This document shows, one piece after another, positions 41,949-49,731 of a DNA stretch of 64,000 nucleotides. The position numbers and the translations under genes are program-made. Below the pieces are notes generated by a model. That model ran no database searches, was not told where the DNA came from, and saw only the letters and a program-made list of their open reading frames with translations. The stretch covers positions 1 to 64,000 of the forward strand of contig OZ219928.1 in NCBI GenBank assembly GCA_964291465.2. Reading direction: 5' to 3'. Numbering within the stretch: position 1 is the first letter of the stretch; each line of letters begins with the position of its first letter. The stretch is from JAGWBJ01 sp964291465 (lineage in GTDB: Bacteria > Chloroflexota > Dehalococcoidia > Lucifugimonadales > JAGWBF01).

Positions 41949-42374
41949 TCAGTCCGCCGCAAACCGCTCCAACGTAGCAACGGCGCCTCCATGCTCCGTT
42001 TCGGCCACCGCATTCGCGAAACGGGTGTCTGCAGTTACCAACGTCGCCCCTAGCTGATGGGCCAGGGCGAGATAGATGCAGTCATATACCGGGCGGTCCA
42101 ACGCCAGGGACAGGCGGACGGCGTCGGCACAGACTCCTTCATCCTCCGTCCAACGAACTGGGAACTCGGGAATAGCAGCGGCCAACGCTCCGGCCCGGCT
42201 TCGCTCTATCTGCCCGAGCCGGACTTTTCTCCAAAGCGTGTTGCCGACCTCCGACGCCATCAGCCGAGGAGCAAAGATCTCATCACTCCCTTCGAGCAGT
42301 CGGGCGGCGGCGCCGGAGTGTTCCTCCTCGACGAGCCACTTGACGGCTACGCTGGCGTCCACAACCAGACGCAT
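41949..42374 (-). CDS. vapC: VapC-family PIN-domain toxin
   Basis: A 141-residue PIN ribonuclease starting MRLVVDASVAVKWLVEEE. Acidic residues of the active site are D6, the Glu in MASEVGNTLW, the Asp in PVYDCIYLALA and the Asp in LVTADTRFA, so it looks functional. ATG 42374 overlaps the antitoxin stop by one base (TGATG). A GTG one codon earlier is possible. Confidence 0.9.
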   Translation of the reverse strand: MRLVVDASVAVKWLVEEEHSGAAARLLEGSDEIFAPRLMASEVGNTLWRKVRLGQIERSRAGALAAAIPEFPVRWTEDEGVCADAVRLSLALDRPVYDCIYLALAHQLGATLVTADTRFANAVAETEHGGAVATLERFAAD

Positions 42375-42631
42375 CACTCAGACCCGTGCCCGCTATCGCG
42401 GTCTTCCCTGATCAGAACGTGGGAGGGGGTCTGAGGACGGCCCCCGGTCCCCGCTCGCAACCTCTTGACCATGGCTCCAAATATCCTGGCCTTCTCCGAG
42501 ATGCCATCCTCGGCGGCCTGCTCCAGGATGTGCCGGACCTCACCTTCCAGGGAGCGATTGTTCTCGGCGGCGCGGCGCTTTAGCCGTTCGACCACGTCAT
42601 CATCCAAACGTCTTACGTGTACAGTTCCCAT
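42374..42631 (-). CDS. FitA-like ribbon-helix-helix antitoxin
   Basis: An 85-residue antitoxin. MGTVHVRRLDDDVVERLKRR with NNRSLEGEVRHILEQA is the FitA/Arc ribbon-helix-helix fold; the C-terminal half would bind the VapC toxin that follows. It is co-translated with the toxin. Paired direct repeats upstream are likely operator sites. Confidence 0.9.
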   Translation of the reverse strand: MGTVHVRRLDDDVVERLKRRAAENNRSLEGEVRHILEQAAEDGISEKARIFGAMVKRLRAGTGGRPQTPSHVLIREDRDSGHGSE

Positions 42632-42650
42632 ACCACACCCCCAAACTGAC

Positions 42651-42677
42651 TGCTAACAATATGCTAACACGATTCTA
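42651..42677 (-). promoter_or_regulatory. Toxin-antitoxin operator repeats and -10 box
   Basis: Two copies of tgctaaca (42651-42658 and 42662-42669) lie 11 bases apart, one helical turn, as expected for dimeric ribbon-helix-helix repressors. On the minus strand TAGAAT (42677-42672) adjoins them; no clear -35 is visible. Confidence 0.45.
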
Positions 42678-42756
42678 GCGGGGAGGCCACCCGCGCGGCA
42701 GCACCCGGCAGGGCCGGTTCGTGTACAATGGGTGCCGTACTCCCCGGGGATAGAGC

Positions 42757-44092
42757 ATGCCGCTGTTCGACTTGAGCCCCTCCCGCTTCACCCTGGCCGG
42801 GCGCCGGGTCCACTACGCTTGGGTCATCGTTGGTATGGCCGTGCTGCTGCGCCTGACCAGCTCCGCCGTGCGCATGGCCGCCAGCGTGTTCGTTCCCCTT
42901 CCTGGCGGATGCCCAGCGGGGGTTCGGCTGGAGCTACGGCGCCATCGGGCTGGCCTTCTCCCTGCAGTGGATCTTCTCCGGGCTCTTCGGGCCGGTGGCG
43001 GGCTGGCTTGGGGACCGGTACGGCATCCGGCGCACCATGCTCCTGGGCGCCCTCCTGTTCGTCTGCGGCATGCTCCTCACCGGCACCATGGAGCACCTGT
43101 GGCAGTTCTACCTCTACTTCGGCATCATCCTCAGCGGATCGATGGCCATATTCGGCGTGCCCCTCATGGCCGCCGTGTCCACGTGGTTCGACAAGAACCT
43201 CGGCGTGGGGCTGGGGGCCCTCCAGGCCTCTCAGGGACTGGGCACTGTCATCGCCATTCCCCTGGTGGTGGTGCTCCTGGACCGTCTGGGGCTGCCCTGG
43301 ACCTTCTGGGGCCCGGGCATAGCCGGCGGGGTGCTGTTGCTGGCCGTGATCAGCAGGTTCCACAACGAGCCCGGGGAGCTGGGACTCAGGCCCCTGGGCG
43401 CCTCGGAGGACCAGCCCATCCGGCGGGTCTACCAGGGAGACGTGGCCAAGGCCAGGACCAAGGTGTTTCTGCGGCAGGCCCAGCGCAAGAACGCCTTTTG
43501 GAACCTCATCGGGATCCATTTCTGGGGGTGCGTGGCCCACAACATCGTGCTGGTGTTCCTGGTGGCCATGGCCATCGAGCGGGGCGTCGCCGAGGGGGTG
43601 GCGGCGGGTCTTGTGGCCACCCTGTTCGCCGTGAGCACCACCACGCGGTTCGTGGTCCCCATCGTGGCCGACCGCGCGGGCAGCAAGGGGGTCATGGGCC
43701 TCTGCTTCTTCCTGCAGACCGTCCCGGTGCTGATGCTGTTCGTCGCCCACGACGCCTGGTTCTTCTACCTGTTCGCCGTCGTCTACGGCGTGGGCTTTGG
43801 CGGGGAGATGAGCGCCTTCCCCATCATCAACCGCCAGTATTTCGGCAACGCGCCCATCGGCACGGCCTACGGCTGGCAGATGCTGGGGTCGGGCCTCGGC
43901 ATGGCCGCCGGCGCCTGGGGCGGAGGGGTGATCTGGGACCTGACGGGCTACGAGGGCATCGTGGCCCTCTCCTTCGCCACCAGCTTGCTGGGCGTCGTGT
44001 CCATCCTGGCGCTGCCCACCACCTCCCGGTTCCTGATGCCCGACTGGGAGCAGGCCCTGCCTCCGGCGGCCCGGTCGTCCCCAGCCCCATGA
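42757..44092 (+). CDS. MFS transporter, frameshifted in this assembly
   Basis: A major facilitator permease of about 444 residues with 12 predicted helices, of the monocarboxylate/oxalate-formate-like branch. It starts LSPSRFTLAGRRVHYAWVIV. One extra C in 42895-42898 breaks the frame; removing it joins ASVFVPFLADAQRGFGWSYG. The A-like loop GWLGDRYGIRRTMLLG is clear. The second half has RFVVPIVADRAGSKGVMGL and GGEMSAFPIINRQYFGNAP. A TACAAT -10-like box lies at about 42,724. It heads a group with a thiol dioxygenase-like protein, so a sulfur-containing organic acid is a possible cargo. Confidence 0.85.
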
Positions 44093-44163
44093 CCGTCTTC
44101 CCCGCCGCACCCGGGGGAGGGTATAATCTGTACCTGGCAGCCACGCCGACGGGAGGTGGGACC

Positions 44164-44748
44164 ATGGCAACGTCCAGCTACGGACTGCAGGAGTTCGCCC
44201 ACGACATGGAGGACATCCTGAGCAGCCAGCCCGACCAGGCCAAGATATTCGACCGGGGGTCGGCTTACCTGGAACGGCTCATCGCCAACCCCGGGGCGCT
44301 GCCCGCCGAGTACAGGGTGCCCTCGGGCACGGGGCCCCGCGGCAACCACGGCTCCTACCTGCTCTACCGGGGCGAGAGCGGGCTCCTGGTCACCGCGGTG
44401 GTGTGGGGCCCGGGGGACCACGCCGCTCCCCACGACCACCACACCTGGGGCATGATCGGCGTCATGGACAACGCCCTGAGCGAGACCCGGTTCCGGCGGA
44501 TGGACGACCGGGAGGACCCGCTGCACGCCACCCTGGAGAGGGATAGAGAGGCGACCCTGGTCCCAGGAGAGATATCCCTGCTGATACCCACGGTGGACGA
44601 GATCCACCAGATGGACAACCACACGGACCGCCCCACCGTGGAGATACACGTATACGGCCAGGACCTGAAGGGGCTGGACCGGTGCCGCTACAACCTGGAG
44701 ACGGGGGAGGTCACCCCCTTCGTCACCAGGAAATGGGACAACGAATAG
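44164..44748 (+). CDS. Cysteine dioxygenase-like (cupin thiol dioxygenase) protein
   Basis: A 194-residue cupin of the cysteine/3-mercaptopropionate dioxygenase type. Iron ligands fit H90 and H92 in APHDHHTWG and H148 in DEIHQMDNH, the three-His site of this family. The reaction would be thiol plus O2 to sulfinic acid. The substrate (cysteine, 3-mercaptopropionate or another thiol) cannot be told without the active-site Arg assignment. ATG 44164 follows GGGAGGTGGG. A rhodanese gene follows after 20 bases. Confidence 0.85.
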   Translation: MATSSYGLQEFAHDMEDILSSQPDQAKIFDRGSAYLERLIANPGALPAEYRVPSGTGPRGNHGSYLLYRGESGLLVTAVVWGPGDHAAPHDHHTWGMIGVMDNALSETRFRRMDDREDPLHATLERDREATLVPGEISLLIPTVDEIHQMDNHTDRPTVEIHVYGQDLKGLDRCRYNLETGEVTPFVTRKWDNE

Positions 44749-44768
44749 GCGGCCCGGTCCCAACGCCG

Positions 44769-46364
44769 ATGGCTTCGAGCATCTCGCCAAAGGGCCTTAA
44801 AGATCTGCTGGACTCAGGGGCCGGCACCGCCTTCATCGACGTGCGGGAGCACGGCGAGTACAACAGCAGCCACATTGCGGGCTTCTCCTCGCTGCCCAGA
44901 CGGCTCCTGGAGCTGGAGATGGGTCACTTGGTGCCCTTCGCCGGGGTACGGGTCGTGGTGTGCGATGACGACGGCCGGAGGGCCCGGCTTGCGGCGTCGA
45001 CCCTGGAGCGGATGGGATACGGGAACGTCTCGGTACTGGAGGGCGGAGTCAACCGCTGGACCACCGACGGCTACCCCACCGAGTGGGGCATGAACGTCCC
45101 AAGCAAGGACTTCGGGGAGCGGGTCGAGGTGGTCCACCAGGTCCCCGAGATGGAGGCCGACGAGCTCGACGCCAGGGTGCAGCGAGGGGAGCAGCTGGTC
45201 ATCCTGGACACCCGCACCCCCGAGGAGTACGCGCGCTTCTGCATACCCGGCGGCCGCAGCGTCCCGGGAGGGGAGCTGGCGCTCCGGGTGACCGACATCC
45301 TGAGGGAAGCGGGAGAAGGCGCGACGGTGGTGGTCAACTGCGCCGGCCGCACCCGGAGCATCATCGGCACGCGGGCCCTGCAAAGAATGGGCCTTGCCAA
45401 CGTCTACGGCCTGAAGAACGGCACCTCGGGTTGGGTGCTGGCCGGACTCGAGCTGGAGACGGGCGCCGACCGCCTCCGGCTTCCGGCCCCCTCCCGGGAG
45501 GGTCTGGTAGCGGCCGAAGAGTACGCGGCCCGGCTGGCCGCAGAGGACGGGGTCAGGTACGTCGACCCCTCGCAGCTCCAGGGTCTGATGGCCAAGGCCC
45601 AGGAGGGGCCGGTCTACCTGGTAGACGTGCGCACGCTGGAGGAGTACCGGGCCGGGCACATTCCCGGGTTCCGATGGTTCCCCGGTGGACAGGCGGTCCA
45701 GCGCAGCGACGACCTGGTAGGGGTCAGGGACGGCGTCATCGTCTTCACCTGTGACGGCGTGGCCCGGTCCACCGTGACCGCCTCCTGGTACCTGCAGATG
45801 GGCTATCCCAACGTCCACGCCCTCCGGGGAGGGACGGCGGCCTGGAGCGCCGCCGGTCTTCCCCTGGAGACGGGCGTCCCCGACCGGCCTCCCTTCGGCT
45901 TGCCCTTTGGCTTTGAGGAGGCGCGCAGGACGGTCCACCTGGCTGGCGCCGCCGACCTGAAGGACGACGGGGCCCGCACCGTCATATTCGTGGACACCAG
46001 CCGGGAGTTCGCCGCCAGCCACGTGCCGGGGTCGACCTGGGTCCCCCGAGGCTGGCTGGAGATTCAAGCAGGGGACGTGGTCCCCAGCAAGGACGCCCCC
46101 CTGGCCGTCACCTGCTCCGACGGCGTCGCCTCCTGCCTGGCCGCCGCTACCCTGGCCGGGATGGGCTACCGGGACGTGTGGGCGCTGGACGGAGGCCTGG
46201 CCGCGTGGACGGCGGCAGGGTTCGCCGTGGAGAGGGGCCTCACCGGCGTGATGGCGCCTCCCAACGACGTGGTGCCCACGGGCCCCGACCGGGGCTACGC
46301 CGACATGATGCACTACCTCCGCTGGGAAGAGGAGCTTGGGCGAAAGTATCAGGTGGTCCAATGA
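44769..46364 (+). CDS. Four-domain rhodanese (sulfurtransferase) protein
   Basis: A 531-residue protein with four rhodanese domains in a row (about 8-108, 128-225, 265-362 and 385-482). Each begins with a FIDVREHGEY/ILDTRTPEEY-type motif and each has a candidate persulfide Cys: C65 (VVCDDDGR), C191 (NCAGRTRS), C328 (TCDGVARS) and C449 (TCSDGVAS). Most rhodaneses have one or two domains; four, all with Cys, is unusual. It would shuttle sulfane sulfur or make thiosulfate from sulfite. Its stop overlaps the next gene (ATGA). Confidence 0.93.
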   Translation: MASSISPKGLKDLLDSGAGTAFIDVREHGEYNSSHIAGFSSLPRRLLELEMGHLVPFAGVRVVVCDDDGRRARLAASTLERMGYGNVSVLEGGVNRWTTDGYPTEWGMNVPSKDFGERVEVVHQVPEMEADELDARVQRGEQLVILDTRTPEEYARFCIPGGRSVPGGELALRVTDILREAGEGATVVVNCAGRTRSIIGTRALQRMGLANVYGLKNGTSGWVLAGLELETGADRLRLPAPSREGLVAAEEYAARLAAEDGVRYVDPSQLQGLMAKAQEGPVYLVDVRTLEEYRAGHIPGFRWFPGGQAVQRSDDLVGVRDGVIVFTCDGVARSTVTASWYLQMGYPNVHALRGGTAAWSAAGLPLETGVPDRPPFGLPFGFEEARRTVHLAGAADLKDDGARTVIFVDTSREFAASHVPGSTWVPRGWLEIQAGDVVPSKDAPLAVTCSDGVASCLAAATLAGMGYRDVWALDGGLAAWTAAGFAVERGLTGVMAPPNDVVPTGPDRGYADMMHYLRWEEELGRKYQVVQ

Positions 46365-47532
46365 GCATACAATCGATCCTCGAGGAGGCGCCGGCCCTGG
46401 CCCGGGAGTTCGCCTCCGAGAGGCAGGAGCGCCAGTCCCGCAGGGAGGCCCGCAAGGAGGACTTCGACAGGCTCGTGGACCTGGGCGTGCATCTGATGTC
46501 TGTGCCGGCCGAGCTTGGGGGCACGTGGGAGAGCCTGGCCCAGTCGGCCCGGCCCATCTGCACATCCCTCAGGATACTGGCCCACGGCGACCCCTCGGTC
46601 TCCCTGGTCAGCGCCATGCACCCCGGCGTGCTGGCCTCGTGGCGAGTGCCCCAGGTGCCGGACCCGTACACGGAGGAGTGGACTCGGCAGCGCAGGGAGG
46701 TGTTCGATACGGTCCTGGGCGGGGCGTGGTGGGGCACCATCGTGTCGGAGCCCGGGAGCGGCGGCGACGTCGCCAGGACCCGCTCGGCGGTGCGGCCCAC
46801 CGGCGAGCCCCACAAATACCGCCTCAGCGGCCGGAAGCACTTCGGGAGCGGCTCGGGCATCACGTCGTTCATGACGACCCGGGCGCTGGCCGAGGGAGAC
46901 ACGCTGGCCGACCTGTTCTACATGGACGTGCGGAACACTCCGTGGGACGGCAGCACGGGCATGAGGCTGACGGAGCCGTGGGCGGGGCGCGGGATGATGT
47001 CCACCAACAGCCACGCCTTCGAGTTCACGGACTTCCCGGTGGTCCGGTCGGCCTGGCCGGGCCACGCCATGGAGCTGCAGCAGGCCGCCGGACCCCTGGG
47101 ACAGATGATGTTCACCTCGGTCGTCGTGGGAGTGGTGGACACGGCCATGGAGTTCGCCCGAGAGAGGCTCTCCCGTGAGATGGCCCGGGGGGCCGCGCCG
47201 CGGGCGTACCAGCGGGTGGAGTGGAGCCACGCCGAGCAGGAGGCGTGGCTGGTGGACAAGGCCTTCGAAGCCGCCCTGACCGAGTTCGACAACGGTACCC
47301 AGACGCTTTACAACACGCTGCTGGCCAAGGAGAGCATCGCGACCCTGTCGGAGTCGGTGTTGACGCGCCTCTGCAAGCTGTCGGGCGGCTCCTCGTACAC
47401 GTGGTACTCGCCGCTGAGCACCTGGTTCGAGGACGTGCGGGCGCTGGGGTACCTGCGCCCCCCTGGGCCCTGGCCTTCGACCAGCTATTCGAACTTAGCT
47501 GGCCCTCGACCGACGACGCCGTGGTTATATGA
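46361..47532 (+). CDS. Acyl-CoA dehydrogenase-family flavoprotein, frameshifted near its end
   Basis: A flavoprotein of about 390 residues with the acyl-CoA dehydrogenase fold: GVHLMSVPAELGG, WWGTIVSEPGSGGDVARTRS (flavin region), KYRLSGRKHFGSGSG and RGMMSTNSHAFEF. The frame breaks at the C6 run 47458-47463; adding one C gives LRPPWALAFDQLFELSWPS, ending at TGA 47530-47532. It overlaps the rhodanese gene by 4 bases. Divergent relatives include 3-sulfinopropionyl-CoA desulfinase and DszC-like sulfur monooxygenases, both of which would suit the neighbours. The usual catalytic Glu could not be assigned. Confidence 0.82.
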
Positions 47533-47628
47533 CCCCTGCAGCGGTCCGGACTTCACTTGACGAACAAGCCGTAACTTCGATCGCATTTGCTTGCGACCAC
47601 CCCACTCGCTTGCGAGCGTTTGGGCGCA

Positions 47629-47652
47629 CGACCACCTCCATCGAGGTGGTCG
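47629..47652. terminator. Hairpin after the flavoprotein gene
   Basis: A perfect 10-bp stem (47629-47638 with 47643-47652) and 4-base loop, about 100 bases after the flavoprotein stop and 20 bases before the NYN fragment. T-run weak. Confidence 0.5.
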
Positions 47653-47671
47653 CTGCATTTGGGGGGTCAGT

Positions 47672-47848
47672 GTGACAGTAGCTAACGTTTACATTGATGG
47701 GTTCAATCTCTACTATGGATCACTCAGGCAAACATTATTCAAATGGCTGGATCCGTCGGCTATGTGCCAAAAGCTCTTACCCAATCGCAGTATCGATAGT
47801 ACCAACACGACAACCCACGCGCTGGATCGGCCGCCGCCGAAAGCCTAA
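47672..47848 (+). pseudogene. Truncated NYN-domain (DUF88/LabA-like) gene
   Basis: 58 codons beginning VTVANVYIDGFNLYYGSLRQ then KWLDPSAMCQKLLPNRSI, the first strand and helix of a NYN/PIN-like RNase. After that the sequence turns to unrelated residues (STNTTTHALDRPPPKA) and stops. The acidic residues of the rest of the domain are missing. The base composition is lower in GC than its neighbours, suggesting an acquired, decayed gene. Confidence 0.65.
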
Positions 47849-48109
47849 CTAGCACTACTGGCCGCCTCAGCTGGAAGGCACCTTATCCGCGATGCCAAGC
47901 AACCTAGGCCAACTGGGCCGAGAGGGCCTTGAGTCCGGCATGGTTGGTGATGATGGGATGTCGGACCGTATCCGGGGCTTTCTGGAGCGTGGCGATGGCT
48001 CAGACCTTCGCGGTCGCCCCGAGTGCTTGGCTCAGCTAGTCTTGGAACGTGCAAGCGCGTGCGCACGGACGCTTGCGACGGCGGACCCAATGGAGAGGAG
48101 TGCGAGACG

Positions 48110-49135
48110 ATGACAGCGAGAAACGATCCGATCCGCTTTCTGTGCTTGCTTGACGAGTTGGAGACGTCAAGGGAGCTCCTCAAGTCCGGATTCGGACACC
48201 TCCAGGAAATAGACATGGGGAGCACGTTCTACAACCTGCCGCATCAACTGCTGGCGAGCGGTCTCGAACGCCTGATGAAGTGCTACATCGCAGCTGTTCA
48301 CAAGGGCCGTGACGGAATCTACCCCGACAGAGCGGCGATGAAGTCGCTCGGGCACGATCTAGAGAGCCTGCTTGAGACGATCTGCACGAAGCACTACGGC
48401 GGAACGCAACGTCCCCTGGTGCAACAGGATCTCGCATTCATCAGGACGGATCCCGTGCTAAACGATTGTGTGAGAATCCTATCCTTGTTTGGGCAGATGG
48501 GCCGTTACTACAACCTCGACATTGTGGCGGGGGCGGGCCATGGGCCAATAGATCCCAGAAGCGCGTGGGAGGCGCTGGAGTCCCGTGTGGAGGACCCGAT
48601 TCCGTATCTTGGCAATCTGGAGCGGTTGCACCGCGACTACCACTCGCGAGTGAACAGCGCGTTGATCGCTAGGATGGAACGGCTGGTCCGGGCGATTGCC
48701 CTGCAGTTCACGCTTGGGGGACATGCCGACCCCGGAGGTGAAATCAGACGGCTCTCAGTCGTGTACCAGGAGTTCAGGAACCTCCGGGACGACCAATTCG
48801 GCACTGTCGACTACCGCCGTTCGGTGGAGATCCTCAAGCGGGACGCCGACCGATGGGTTAGGCGCTCCGACCAAGAGATCGCGGCATCGGGTTGGCCGTC
48901 GCTTGCAGTCAACGAGGCAGAGTTCGGTTCCGAGTGGCCATTCCGCGACGACCGGGTGACTGTCGAGTGCCGCGATGGTCTGTTTTGCATCGTCAACGTC
49001 GGCGGTTACGACTTCGCGCTCAACAGTGCAGCGCGGAGCCGGTTCGGATTACCATTTGCGCACGATGCGGGCGTGGCGGTGCTGGGGAAGTCCGTAGGGC
49101 CGTTCATTGACATGGCACACGGACTGTCGGCGTGA
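48110..49135 (+). CDS. Unknown protein with HEPN-like helical N-terminal domain
   Basis: A 341-residue protein I cannot assign firmly. The N-terminal half is helical and includes HQLLASGLERLMKCYIAAVH and MKSLGHDLESLLETI, a pattern resembling HEPN-type proteins linked to RNA cutting and phage defence; FGQMGRYYNLD follows. ERLHRDYHSR offers an Rx5H that could be, but need not be, the HEPN catalytic motif. The C-terminal half looks alpha/beta. Codon use is less GC-rich than nearby core genes. ATG 48110 follows GAGAGGAG. It stands alone beside a NYN remnant. Confidence 0.6.
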   Translation: MTARNDPIRFLCLLDELETSRELLKSGFGHLQEIDMGSTFYNLPHQLLASGLERLMKCYIAAVHKGRDGIYPDRAAMKSLGHDLESLLETICTKHYGGTQRPLVQQDLAFIRTDPVLNDCVRILSLFGQMGRYYNLDIVAGAGHGPIDPRSAWEALESRVEDPIPYLGNLERLHRDYHSRVNSALIARMERLVRAIALQFTLGGHADPGGEIRRLSVVYQEFRNLRDDQFGTVDYRRSVEILKRDADRWVRRSDQEIAASGWPSLAVNEAEFGSEWPFRDDRVTVECRDGLFCIVNVGGYDFALNSAARSRFGLPFAHDAGVAVLGKSVGPFIDMAHGLSA

Positions 49136-49427
49136 CCCAGGGGCACGCCCATATCTGACTGGACAGGTTCCAGGCATCCACAGGAAGCCACACGAGCGGT
49201 TCAAGAAGACGCCTGGAGTCATTGACCCACAAGGCATGGAAAGCCTAGCGGAGAGCTGTCGAACGTGGCAACTTGGACATACAGGGGAATTAACCGCAGC
49301 GTGCTCGCCCAATGCCAGTTCTCGGCTGTAGTCAAAGTCGGCAGTGGAAAGGTTGCTAAACCCGTCTCTTAGTAGCCTACGGCGCATGTCACGAGCGTCC
49401 TGAGCTGCGTCAACATGAAACATCATG
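49136..49427. other. Lower-GC intergenic sequence, no gene recognised
   Basis: About 290 bases after the HEPN-like gene. A 129-codon frame on the minus strand (49049-49438) overlaps the end of that gene and has a CPSC motif, but no ribosome site or familiar domain. It may be debris of the accessory patch. An 8-bp inverted repeat caacatga/tcatgttg (49411-49430) runs into the -35 box of the ilv promoter. Confidence 0.5.
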
Positions 49428-49457
49428 TTGACAACCATGTGGCGTTTAGCATAGAAT
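49428..49457 (+). promoter_or_regulatory. Promoter of the ilv-leu operon
   Basis: A perfect TTGACA (49428-49433), 18 bases, TAGAAT (49452-49457). The transcript would start at about 49,464 and carry the T-box leader. Confidence 0.65.
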
Positions 49458-49463
49458 TCCCTA

Positions 49464-49707
49464 TCGCGAATCCATAGCTACGCTATGAAGGGGAGTAGTA
49501 GGGGATGTCCCCGTCCAAGAGAGCCGGTTGCATGCTGAGAGACCGGCGGCGGAAGAGCCCCGAACTCGCCCCCGAGCAGCCCTCCTGAACGTCCAGTAGG
49601 GAGGGCCGGCAGGGGCCCGTTAAGGCCCCAGAGGAGCTCCGGGAACGGCCGGAGAAGAAGGGTGGTACCGCGGGAAGAGCCCGTCCCTTGAGGGGACGGG
49701 TTTTTTT
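49464..49707 (+). ncRNA. T-box leader of the ilv-leu operon
   Basis: About 240 bases of structured leader ending in the diagnostic T-box sequence AAGGGTGGTACCGCGGG (49658-49674) followed by a terminator. In such leaders an uncharged tRNA pairs with the specifier triplet in stem I and with the T-box bulge, and transcription continues. A CTC triplet (49565-49567, within gaactcgc) would fit Leu as specifier, but the assignment is only a guess without folding. It controls ilvBNC-leuACD. Confidence 0.9.
49680..49707 (+). terminator. T-box-controlled terminator
   Basis: An 8-bp stem (49680-49687 with 49693-49700) followed by seven T (49701-49707), 25 bases before the ilvB start. It forms when the cognate tRNA is charged; the T-box sequence just upstream would form the competing antiterminator. 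Confidence 0.88.
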
Positions 49708-49731
49708 GATGACTCCCGGCAGGTGAACGGC

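Noticed and set aside
47849..48109. Possible continuation of the NYN gene or a small gene before 48110
   Set aside because: No frame carries further NYN motifs; the minus-strand frame 47845-48225 is antisense and featureless.
49049..49438. A 129-codon minus-strand frame with CPSC
   Set aside because: Overlaps the end of the HEPN-like gene, no RBS, no recognisable domain. Could be debris, but not supported as a gene.
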